Shown one piece after another: positions 10,974-20,851 of a stretch of DNA of 64,000 bases. Below the pieces are notes generated by a model. The model worked only from the letters and a program-made list of their open reading frames with translations, was not told the origin of the DNA and searched no databases. How positions within the stretch are numbered: the first letter of the stretch is position 1; every line of letters starts with the position of its first letter. The position numbers and the translations under genes are program-made. The stretch is from Pestalotiopsis fici W106-1 (taxonomy: Eukaryota; Ascomycota; Sordariomycetes; Amphisphaeriales; Sporocadaceae): assembly GCF_000516985.1 (NCBI RefSeq), contig NW_006917099.1:124001-188000 (forward strand), read 5' to 3'.

Positions 10974-13208
10974 ATGACACAAAACGGGACTGCGACTCCT
11001 CACCCGCTTGATCCTCTATCACCAGCGGAAATTTCACGGGTCTGTTCCCCGTCTATCCGATGGATTTACCGTAGCAGCTACTAAATCTCGGCTTCTAGGT
11101 CGCTGAATCTCTTCGAGCGACCTTCTCGCAAGACAAGGTCATATTCCGTGTCATCACTCTGGCCGAACCACCAAAGGCTGTACTGTTGCCCTACCTCCAG
11201 GCCGAACGTGCTGGAAAGGAGCTACCTCGTGTGCCTAGGAAGGCATTTTGCCAGTATTACCTTGGCCACCGCAGCAAGTTTCATCAGCTGGAAATTGATC
11301 TCGCAAGCGGTGAATTGACAAGTCGCGAGGAGCTGGTGGGAAAGCATTCTTACACTGATGCGGAAGAAGGAAGTAAGAGTGAGGCAGCATGCCTCGCTGA
11401 TCCGCGTGTACAAGCTGAGATCAAGGCTTTGGATCTCCCAGAAGAGGCCGAGATCGTGGTTGAGCCATGGACTTATGCCCCGGATGGCATGGAGGACATG
11501 ACCTCACGAGTCATCATGGTATGAAGAGCCGCTGCACACTGAACAAAGCCGAGACGTGAGCCTGGCAGGCTGACTAGACGCAGTGCTACATCCACATGCG
11601 GTTGTCGTCCAATAAGGATGCTAATCACTTTGCCTACCCTCTGGATATCTGTGCTCAGATGAATGGAGACTACGTCGTGCAAAAGGTTTTCAACCTTCCG
11701 CTGGCTGAAGGAGATCGAATGGTCGAGTGCGGCACCGGTGCCACCAAGACCAAGAAGTTCGACCGCCGCAAGATTCATCACACGAGCGAGTACCATCCAG
11801 AGCTGCAGAGCGATAGGCGAACCACCACCAAGCCGTACCAAGTCATCCAGCCAGATGGGCCTTCGTTCCAACTTGATGGCAATTTGATCTGCTGGGAGAA
11901 ATGGAGAATGCGAGTCGGATTCAACTACGTGAGTCGCAATTTAGACGAAGCCTCTGAGTATGCCTTGCTGACCCAATGATTCATCACATGTAGCGCGAGG
12001 GACTGACTATCCACGACATTACCTACGATGGAAGAGAGCTCTTCTACCGATTGTCTCTCTCGGAGATGTTCGTTCCGTATGGCGATAGCCGCACTCCGTA
12101 CCCACGAAAGGCCGCTTTTGACTTGGGAAACAATGGTGCCGGCGTGAACGCCAACAATCTGCAGCTGGGATGCGACTGTCTTGGCACCATCAAGTACTTT
12201 GATGCATGGCACCACACCCTCACGGGCGATCCTCTCAAACTAGCGAACGCTGTCTGCTGCCATGAACAAGATGATGGCATCCTCTGGAAGCACACCAACT
12301 TCCGTACCAACAACGCTGTGGTCACTCGCTCTCGGATCCTCGTCCTTCAGACCATCATTACCGTCAATAATTATGAGTACATTTTCGCCTTTCACTTCAA
12401 CCAGGCTGCCGAAATCACATACGAGGTTCGTGCTACCGGTATTCTCAGCACAAATCCTATTGATTTTGGAGGTTCTGTCCCCTATGGTACCGTTGTAGCA
12501 CCTGGTGTACTCGCGCCGTACCATCAGCACCTTTTTAGCCTGCGTATCGACCCAGCGGTGGATGGTCAGAAGAATTCGCTACTCGTCGAGGAGTCTCATG
12601 CCATGGCATTCAACCATCCTGATGAGATCAATCCTGCCGGCGTTGGCTACGTGACCAAGAAGTCCATTGTCGAAAATGAAGCGGGTCTTGACACCGATGT
12701 GAACAAGAACCGAATTTTCAAAATCATCAATGAGAACTCCATCAACCCCATCACTAATGGTCCCGTTGGGTACAAGCTCGTGCCTCACTATTCGCAGATG
12801 CTCCTCGCCGACCCGCGATCCTTACATGCCACGCGTTCCGAGTTCGGGGCTCATTCTGTCTGGGTGACAAAGTACCACGACAAGGAACTCTACGCCGCGG
12901 GTATGCATACCATGCAATCCCCAGGTGGCGAAGATGGCCTCAACTCGCTCATCACTAAGAGAAAAGAGGGTGTTCGCAATGAGGACATTGTGCTCTGGCA
13001 CACTTTTGGTACAACGCATAACCCCAGAGTGGAGGAGTGGCCCGTTATGCCGGTTGAGAAGATGATGGTGAGCTTGAAACCTGTCAACTTTTTCACATGC
13101 AATCCGGCAATAGATGTTGCCATTAGCAATCAAACAACCAACAAGAGCGTGTTGGTAGAGGATTCTCAGCACGCTTCGTGCTGCAATGGCGTTGCGGATA
13201 AGGATTGA
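10974..13208 (+). CDS. copper amine oxidase (TPQ-dependent primary-amine oxidase)
   Basis: Exons are 10974-11039, 11099-11518, 11584-11928 and 11994-13208, giving 681 residues; all introns are phase 0. The catalytic set is complete. The TPQ precursor Tyr is at about 404 in the NNYEY motif, the catalytic-base Asp at about 320 (AFDLG), and the copper ligands are the His-x-His pair at about 454/456 plus a His at about 619 (TTHNPRVEEW). The family oxidises primary amines to aldehydes with release of ammonia and hydrogen peroxide. The C-terminus ends DKD, so there is no classical PTS1 peroxisomal signal, unlike many fungal relatives; no signal peptide is seen either. It lies next to the lam-like genes and an aldo-keto reductase, which fits a role in nitrogen scavenging (context only). 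Its substrate range (monoamines, GABA-derived amines) is unknown. Confidence 0.93.
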
Positions 13209-13899
13209 GTATTTACATGAACCAAAGAATTAAGCTTAGTGTAGAATGAACGTTTTCACTTGGAATAGATGCAATTTCGTGTGCAGGCTTTTCAACATCT
13301 CTCAAACACCTAATGAACTATAAGTGGCGACCATGGTTGTTTTTCATCTGTTGGATTCTCGTTTTCGCATAATCGGGACCAACAAACTCAGTACAAGTGA
13401 CAATATCGTTTGAAATCTTCTCCGTTGCTTGAGAAGGAGAATCAACTGGTCAGTGTGTTCTGATGGCCAGTTTATCGTGTCATATCGAAGCCATTATCTA
13501 CACGCTCCATCTTTGTGTACGTAAGTGTCTTGGTACATAGGTATGTCATGGCAATGATCGCCCTACACGGGCAGCCCATCTCCGGTCGGCTACCGACGTC
13601 CCCCATCGGTCCCTCGTTGGGTGAGCGCCATAAGCGCCCACATCAGTAGCTAATCCATCATTGAATGGACTAGGGAATGAGAAAGATAAGAGAACCGCAC
13701 CATACTCGAACACCATTGAACAGGGTATCTGCTTTTTACCAATTCCATTTATACCGTTGAAATGGAAAATCACTTTCAAAGGGACTTGAGATTAAATATC
13801 GTTTGCCACCAGATTGGCGAAAAATAATACTTGGTACCCATCTTGATATCTTCTCACCTCCCAGTGAATATTCTGACATGTTGCTATAATCGCTGAGTA
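13209..13899. other. intergenic region, nothing recognised
   Basis: About 690 bp separate the amine oxidase and the aldo-keto reductase. No open frame with a domain, no repeat and no RNA gene was recognised. Confidence 0.5.
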
Positions 13900-15016
13900 A
13901 TGGCAGACGTATGTTTCAAGCTCAATACCGGCGCTGAAATTCCCGCCCTTGGACTGGGAACATGGCAGTCCCAGCCAGGCGAGGTGCAAAAGGCCGTTAG
14001 CTATGCAGTCTCAATCGGATATAGACACATTGATTGCGGTATGTGGCACATTGTCATCTACAAATGCAGTATCTCTGCTGACACATTACAGCCTGGTGCT
14101 ACGGAAATGAAAATGAAGTGGGGGAGGGTATCGCGCAAGCTTTGGCAAACGGAATAAAGCGAGAGAGCCTATTCGTCACGACAAAGCTGTGGTGCACTTA
14201 CCATTCTCGGGTTGAGGAGAACCTGGATGAAAGCTTGAAGAGTCTCCAGTTGGACTATGTCGACTTGTATCTGATGCATTGGCCAGTCGCCATGAACCCT
14301 AATGGTAAGCATGCAACTCAGCATTCCCTCCCCGATACTCGGAGCCTTTTTTTGCCGTCTAGCTCAAAAGATTTAGGCAACGACCCGCGTTTCCCTAGAC
14401 TTTCCGACGGATCAATCGATATTGTAAAGAACTGGTCCCATATCCAGACCTGGAATAAGATGGAGAGCCTATTGGCAAGCGGCAAAGTCAAGGCCATAGG
14501 TGTCTGCAATTACAGCGTAAAATTTTTGAAAGAGCTGCTTGCTCATGCTACAGTCATACCAGCTGTGAATCAAATTGAAAATCACCCTGCACTACCCCAG
14601 CAGGATGTGGTGGACTTTTGCAAAGCCAAAAGTATCCATATCACGTCTTACAGCCCGCTCGGCAGCATGGGAAGCCCCCTCATGAACGAAGAGGCGATTA
14701 TCGATGTGGCAGAAAAGCTAGGCGTAAGCCCCGCAACCGTTTTGCTTAGCTATCATGGTAGGATTCATGTTCCCTTCACGAAGCAAATGACGAAACCACA
14801 CTGACTCAGTTGTACCTAGTCGCGCGTGGGAGCTCAGTTCTGGCCAAATCAGTAACTCCGCCCCGTATCTTGGCAAATATGGAATTGAAGCCATTGGGTA
14901 CCGGTGTTTTAGAAAGTATTGGCGCATATTCAGCCGAGTTGGCGACAATGGGAAGGTTGACCAGATATGTGAAGCGCGATTATGGTATTGGTCTCGGGTT
15001 TAGCGACATGGTGTAA
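13900..15016 (+). CDS. aldo-keto reductase
   Basis: Exons are 13900-14038, 14092-14304, 14377-14757 and 14820-15016, giving 309 residues, typical of the family. The AKR tetrad is visible as Asp45 (YRHIDC), Tyr50 (CYGNE), Lys78 (VTTKLW) and His109 (LMHWP). The LGLGTWQS start motif and the NADPH-binding AKSVTPPRI near the C-terminus are also present. The enzyme should reduce an aldehyde or ketone to an alcohol with NADPH in the cytosol. After KSVTPPRI the C-terminal tail diverges from common relatives, which may reflect substrate choice. It lies downstream of the amine oxidase, whose products are aldehydes, but a joint pathway is only inference. Confidence 0.92.
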
Positions 15017-15850
15017 AGGTTTTCATAAAATGTAAGGGAGTAGTATTTACTACCGTGTTAGCATTAGTATTGTTCTCTCCACACCTTGAAATATTACTGA
15101 GACTCGATTTCATTCCAAATCATCCTACTTGCTGACTGATTATTGCTCCAGCCAAAGAGGAGCTTCGCAGAGTAGGGGGTGCACTTGAAGTTGAGGACAG
15201 CCAATTTATAGTTGTACCTAAGACACTCTCACCCAAGCCAATATGTGAAGGGGAAGATAATATGGAGGGAACGTTAGAAAGAAGTCTGAGTTGACCCTAT
15301 AGATCTACAAAAGAGAGGTGCTTAAGAGCTATCTGATATACCGGAGCAGGTGATCTGCGGTGGGTACTGACTACGTCAGTACAGCAGACACATATTAAGG
15401 GACATACTAGTAGAATCCAATAACTTTTCCAATGAGATGGGGAACAAAAACCAAACCAAACCAACCCCCACCTAAGACGGACAGCCGTAAGGCTGTAGTC
15501 TTTGTATGGTTTTTGATCAAATAGATTATCAAATCTTGAAGTATATGGGAACTGTATTGATTGAGAAAACGATGGATGATGATTCTGTATGCTAAACGCA
15601 ACGAAAAACAAAGGCTTACAAGTCCTATCTGGACCATTAAGCCACTCTAAGCTAAGCCTCCACAGCCACTTTTAGTAGGCATTTCCAGCGCCCCCACATC
15701 ACCAACTCTAACAATAGCATCAAATTCGTGAAGAAATGGGGTTGACAGGGTGGCTGCAAAGTTCAAGCTACCGATCCTTTGCATCTAGATGATAGGATAT
15801 TCAATTTATGAACAATCCCTCGATCTCTACTGTACCCTAGCGCTGAAGGA
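15017..15850. other. intergenic region with one short dispersed element
   Basis: The only recognised content is the 160-bp element at 15227-15386, described separately. The rest shows nothing but a low-complexity CCAAA run near 15450. Confidence 0.5.
15227..15386 (+). mobile_element. short dispersed element, copy A (solo-LTR/TRIM-like), TSD GACAC
   Basis: The element starts TCTCACCC and ends GTACAGCA. GACAC flanks it directly on both sides (15222-15226 and 15387-15391), a 5-bp target duplication. A perfect hairpin, GTACTGAC with loop TAC and GTCAGTAC, lies at 15364-15382. It is related along its length to copies at 42905-43073 and 53031-53194, all in the same orientation, and is the most diverged of the three. 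It has no coding capacity. A solo LTR read from the other strand (TGTCG or TGCTG start) is the best guess. Confidence 0.75.
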
Positions 15851-18800
15851 TCATTCGATGTATGTAGAAAGGAACTGGCCAATCTCTGGAAAATTGTGGT
15901 TCAAGGCTAAATCAAAGGATGATTCGCCATGTTTGTTCCTTGCATTTGGAGACGCCCCATTGCGCACCAAGACCTTGACAACATCCAATTTGGCTTGCTC
16001 CACGGCGCGATGTAACAAGGTATACCCGTCTACGTCAGGATCTCGTATATTTGCGCCATGATCGATGAGAAATTGTATCGATCTAACGTCTGGTCGAGAT
16101 GCATAGACAGCCCACCAGATGGGAGTATATTGATTTCCGTCCGGTTTGGAGATGTCGGACCCGCAACTCACTAGCTGGACCACACCTTCATGCAGTCCCT
16201 GTCCTAAAGTCCAGTGAAGTAAGGTTTCTCCCCTAGGATTGACAGCTGATACGTCCGCGCCGTATTTCTGAAGCAATTTTATGGCCTGGGTGAGTGTGGA
16301 TGGATTCGATGAATGGAACCAAAGAGCATGTCCGAGGGGGGTGAGTCCCTGCTTGTCAGCAGCATAAACGTCAGCTTCGCTTGACAACAGAATTTCAGCG
16401 TTTTTAAAACTAGGAGTCCAAAACGCATAATGCAGCGGTGTCCTCTCTTCTTGGTCGCGAGCATTGACATAGGCTCCTCTAATCAAAAGCATATCGAGTG
16501 TACCCTTTTGTACTTCTTGTACTTGCCATGCAGAATAGTGGAGAGGTGTTAGTCCTTTCTCATCACGAGACTCAATATCGGCCTTATTCTGCAGCAGGGC
16601 ATACAGTGCATCGCACCAGTCGATTTGTGCTGCATAATGTAGAGGTGTCATTCCTTTCTCGTCACGAGATGCGGTATTGGCCTTATTCTGCAAGAGGGCA
16701 TTTAGTGCGTCGAGCCGGAAACACTGCACAGCATGGTGTAGAGGCGTCATTCCTTTCTCATCACGAGATTCAGTATCGGCCTTATTCTGCAAGAGGGCAT
16801 TTAGTGCGTCGAGCCGGAAACACTGCACAGCATAGTGCAAAGGTGACTGTCCTCTGTAATCGATCGCATCAATATTGGCCCCATGTTGTACAAGAGCGTT
16901 GATCATTTCAACGGTGTTGGTCATTGAGGGGAATACAAACTCCCGAGACACAGCAAGGTGCATGGGTGTCCGTCCGGAGTTTTCATGGGCGTTAATCTTG
17001 CACCTGCCTCTCTCGAGCACGGCCAGTGCTTTGACATTTCCACATTGTGCTGCGCAATGTGAGGCCGATCTGCCTTCCTTGTCACAGATTGAGACATCTA
17101 TGCCCATTTCAATGAGATACTCCATGAGTACGCAGTGATCTCTATATATGGCGTGAAATAGCAGCGATTGCCCCGTGGAGTCGGTGACGTTGACATTGGT
17201 CTCGATCGTCTGGAGAAAGACCATGGATGCCAATTCTGGAGCGAATTTCGCCAGGTAAGTGATGATACTCATGTCTCGATGGAATGCACCTGAAGCATTC
17301 TTAGCTGTATTAAGATCGCTTCGGTTGTGTAGTGGAACCCGGCCAAGTAGGTCTTGAAAACAGAGTGCAGGCAGTCGACGACACTCCAACTCCAATAACG
17401 CCAGAACGGTCTCGGTAGAGCCTGCAGCAGCTGCCGCCATAATTGGCATTGCGTAGGTTTGTCGCTCGACGGTGAAACAAGAGCGATCTGTTGGATGAGC
17501 CCGGATTAGAGACGCTGCACATTCTTTCGCCAAGGCATATAAAGGACTTGGAAAGTTCAAGTCTTTGGAACCTTGCCATGTCCGCTTTCCGCGACTCAAA
17601 TACGCCATAATGTCCTTTTGGTAGATGCCGCCTGCCTCGGCTTGGTTGGCGTGAAAGATGATTTGTTTTTTGGCATATTCTTCGAATGGAAAAAATCGTA
17701 TAGTTGCCGGTTTTGGTCGATGATGTACATCAGAGGATTTAACGAAATCCATGTAGTGTAGGCAACAGATTGTGAGCGAATCGTGACTTTTTCCGTGAAT
17801 TCCATTGCCAACATCGGAGAATATCGTGGCGAGTCCATTGTCTTTGATCAAAAAGTCAACAATTGATTCGTGAATGAACTGCACTGTGGCCTTGTAGGAT
17901 CCAACGGGTTCCGCCAATCCTTTGGAATTGCTGAGTATATACTTTCTGATATCATCCTCAGATATGTCTTCCACATGACAAATTTGAAGAGAATCCGGCT
18001 CTAATCCGGAGATGATGGCGAAATAAAGCTCTTTCAGGGTGAGCGGCCTTCGAGCAAATAAAAGCCACTGGAGGCAAAGAAGTAGTCCATCCACGTTTTC
18101 GGTGTCGCGAGTGAGTATGTCACGAAAGAGCTCATGAAGATCTCTCGGTAATTGTCCTAGACGTTTTCGTAATATATGCTTTCTGCCCGCGTCGAATTCC
18201 CGATTGAGTATATCCACGACAAGGACGACCCACATGAAAATCCCTGATGATTTCGCCAAGATATCAGAGCATATCTCATCTACCAACTGCCCAGACCCTA
18301 TCTTCAATGTACTGCTCAAATACCTCTCTATATCATGCCGGTGCTCGGGTTGATGCTCCAGAACGATTTCAAGACTCGTGGCTATACTGATGTGTGGATA
18401 ATGTCGGCTGGCAAAACAGACGTAGAGCGAATCGGTAATTTGGGTGAGTCTGTTGAACAACCCAACCATATCCCGAGCCTGAGATGGTCCGCACTCATCT
18501 AAGGCATCGACGAGACATGTGACTGTTGTCCCATCAAGGTACAGCAGGGTCTTCTCCAAGACCGATTCAAGAGAGTCAATCGTCCACTCGTGATCTGGCT
18601 GTAAGTTGTCGAGCACTGTTTGTGCCTGCGCTCGCTTCTGGAATAACTGTAGTAAGAGAGATCGGTACATTCCAAGAGTGGTCTTTTCCAAATCATTGCC
18701 TCGGGCGTTGAAAAAGAAAGAAATGAGGACTTCACTGTCTCCATGTACAACCAATTGACTCCGGATGTGTTCAAGCAAGAACTTCATCATTGTGGACTTT

Positions 18801-19318
18801 CCGGTACCGGGCTTTCCCTTCAACCAAATGAGTCTATCGGATCCTTGTTCCTTTCGAGTTTGCGCCCAACGCTGATACTGGTGGTTCATCAGAATCCATT
18901 GGCATGTGGAGGCATGCGCCTTTCTTATACCGAATTCCCTGGTATCCATCTGAGAAAATTGCAAAGCGTTCAAATGTCGCTTCCTCGCTTCCTCTTTTTC
19001 TTTCTGTTTCTGCTTGATCGTATCCTCTGTCTCTGTCGTTGTATTGTTGACATTTATGTGGAGGTCACCACCAACGGTGAAGTTGCCTTTTGATTGTATG
19101 CCTATACCGTCATGAGTATTCGACTCGCGATGGCTACCAGATTGAGGCTGTGCCACCTCGTCTTGCCATAACGATCCATCGGTATCATGGTCATGCTGCC
19201 TTTGTCTTTTCGGAGGTGGCTCCATCTCGTCTGGTTGTATAGGCACCCTGATCGGTTGTGTAAAAGTCGCATGGTCTTGACGGGAAGCGATTGGGCTCAA
19301 TTCGTGCGTGCGAGCCAC
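15851..19318 (-). CDS. NACHT-ankyrin NLR-like protein
   Basis: This is a single exon of 1155 residues. A low-complexity N-terminus holds a basic PPPKRQRQ stretch (about 35-42) and a short glycine/asparagine beta-type segment at 71-91 (SKGNFTVGGDLHINVN). A charged helix follows. The NACHT NTPase then shows a P-loop GKPGTGKST at 168-176 and a Walker B-like LVDALDE at 269-275. From about residue 735 to the end there are ankyrin repeats; three consecutive units are 99 bp long and two are almost identical. Fungal NACHT-ankyrin proteins are intracellular sensors linked to heterokaryon incompatibility and immunity. The repeats would bind the ligand and the N-terminus would signal. No HET, HeLo or lipase effector domain is recognisable at the N-terminus, so the effector route is unknown. 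Confidence 0.9.
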   Translation of the reverse strand: MARTHELSPIASRQDHATFTQPIRVPIQPDEMEPPPKRQRQHDHDTDGSLWQDEVAQPQSGSHRESNTHDGIGIQSKGNFTVGGDLHINVNNTTTETEDTIKQKQKEKEEARKRHLNALQFSQMDTREFGIRKAHASTCQWILMNHQYQRWAQTRKEQGSDRLIWLKGKPGTGKSTMMKFLLEHIRSQLVVHGDSEVLISFFFNARGNDLEKTTLGMYRSLLLQLFQKRAQAQTVLDNLQPDHEWTIDSLESVLEKTLLYLDGTTVTCLVDALDECGPSQARDMVGLFNRLTQITDSLYVCFASRHYPHISIATSLEIVLEHQPEHRHDIERYLSSTLKIGSGQLVDEICSDILAKSSGIFMWVVLVVDILNREFDAGRKHILRKRLGQLPRDLHELFRDILTRDTENVDGLLLCLQWLLFARRPLTLKELYFAIISGLEPDSLQICHVEDISEDDIRKYILSNSKGLAEPVGSYKATVQFIHESIVDFLIKDNGLATIFSDVGNGIHGKSHDSLTICCLHYMDFVKSSDVHHRPKPATIRFFPFEEYAKKQIIFHANQAEAGGIYQKDIMAYLSRGKRTWQGSKDLNFPSPLYALAKECAASLIRAHPTDRSCFTVERQTYAMPIMAAAAAGSTETVLALLELECRRLPALCFQDLLGRVPLHNRSDLNTAKNASGAFHRDMSIITYLAKFAPELASMVFLQTIETNVNVTDSTGQSLLFHAIYRDHCVLMEYLIEMGIDVSICDKEGRSASHCAAQCGNVKALAVLERGRCKINAHENSGRTPMHLAVSREFVFPSMTNTVEMINALVQHGANIDAIDYRGQSPLHYAVQCFRLDALNALLQNKADTESRDEKGMTPLHHAVQCFRLDALNALLQNKANTASRDEKGMTPLHYAAQIDWCDALYALLQNKADIESRDEKGLTPLHYSAWQVQEVQKGTLDMLLIRGAYVNARDQEERTPLHYAFWTPSFKNAEILLSSEADVYAADKQGLTPLGHALWFHSSNPSTLTQAIKLLQKYGADVSAVNPRGETLLHWTLGQGLHEGVVQLVSCGSDISKPDGNQYTPIWWAVYASRPDVRSIQFLIDHGANIRDPDVDGYTLLHRAVEQAKLDVVKVLVRNGASPNARNKHGESSFDLALNHNFPEIGQFLSTYIE
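16548..16846 (-). repeat. tandem 99-bp ankyrin-coding units
   Basis: Three successive 99-bp (33-codon) units lie inside the NACHT-ankyrin gene. Identical stretches such as the one beginning CAAGAGGGCATTTAGTGCGT recur at 16691 and 16790, exactly 99 bases apart. The first two units on the plus-strand map differ more in the variable half. The pattern suggests recent unequal exchange or gene conversion of repeat units. Confidence 0.85.
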
Positions 19319-20851
19319 GGAGAGTTCAGCAACTCAGCGGCGTTGTTGCGTGTGGCTGTCGGCCATGTTCAAACAGCATTTCCAAGCAATAGTCTGCCTG
19401 TCTGGCAGCCCAGCGTTCTGAAGATGGATACTGGCTCTTGATCCTGATGATTCGACAGAACGCTTAGAGACTCGACTTGCAAAGACAGCATCACTAAAGG
19501 TGTGAGGGGTAAAAAATCTGGTGAGGCTGAGTGGCCAGGCAGGGCGACCCGGAATGCGTGAGCTGGCTGAGATGCCCATTGGTCAAGTAATGCCCCAATT
19601 CTCCCTCATATTTTTGACCAGTAGTCGTTGCGCGCCGTGCAACGGTGTTGGCCAAGGCGGGCCGTTCGAGTCTAGTTTAGAAAATTGCAGTGCTCTGAAG
19701 TATAAAGCTGTACGAGTTACTGTCTTACCTTACACGACCGAGCAAGTTTTGATATAGTCATAGGGGTCCCGATACGCTGCTGTATACACTCTTTCTTAGC
19801 GTTGACGTTAATTGATGGTAGGTTCTGGTGCCCACTAGAGGTGAACTAACATGGAGTGCTAATAATGTAGCCAGCCAAGCTCTGGGGCGGCTCCATATAT
19901 GTAGGTATCTTAGAGCTAATTTTTNNNNNNNNNNNNNNNNNNNNNNNNNNNNNNNNNNNNNNNNNNNNNNNNNNNNNNNNNNNNNNNNNNNNNNNNNNNN
20001 NNNNNNNNNNNNNNNNNNNNNNNNTAATTTTTGGGGGCAGCCACCGACTACCTTAGTGGCTATCCGTCACAAGCGGTCCCTATGCGCCTTCTGCTATGAA
20101 GCTTCCTTTGAATAAAACATCTTCGAGCGCAAGTACCTAGTAGTTTTGGACTATGTTGCCAATCACGGTGCGCATTTCAAAGTCACTAGATTATTGAATC
20201 GTGGGATCCAAATGCATAGAAAAGATTACGTAGGTCAAGTATCTCTTTTCACATTTTTGCCCAAGACTCGGCTTGAAGGCGCTTGCTCCTGATTCCCGGG
20301 ATGACTCAATGCCTTGTTACCTCCACACTCGCTCTGCCGTCTCTAGTAATATCAACGCCCATTTAAGCTATTCATTCTCTTGCTGCAACTCATGCTGGTG
20401 CTCTCCAGAAAAAACTTTGCTCCTTAAACTTCATGGCCAGTCAGCAGCTGAGTTTGGCCCGGACGGAAGCAAATGAGAGTTGCATCTCAAAGCCTCGTCA
20501 GGCTTTAGGATGGACTCGAGCCACCTCCGGTAGACGAAATCGCAAGGCAGTCACTATCACAAGATCCAGCGCATCGGAGCTTATCAGCTGACAAGGGATT
20601 CATATCCAAGTCTGGTCAGGCTCTGATGCTACTTATGAGCAGGGGCATCGACCAATTACGTCCAAGCCTCGACTGCTCAGTCTGCCTAGCATGCGACAAG
20701 CGAATGCCATGTCTGCATTGCTATCCAAGCCTCTTTTGGGGGCGTAAAAAGGTTGTAACCCTAGCCCTCTTCCCTCCATGCAAACTGTTGCCGATTATCA
20801 ACTCTCATGGGCCCAACAACGGCAGTGGAATCGTAGCACCCTGGCTGCAAA
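19319..20851. other. intergenic region containing assembly gap
   Basis: No gene is supported on either side of the 100-N gap. Short open frames lack domains. The stretch after the gap (20025-20850) is ordinary unique-looking sequence. Confidence 0.5.
19925..20024. other. assembly gap of exactly 100 N
   Basis: Exactly 100 Ns join two contigs, with TAATTTTT on both sides (taattttt at the left edge and taatttttg at the right). The round number suggests a placeholder of unknown true size. Confidence 0.98.
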
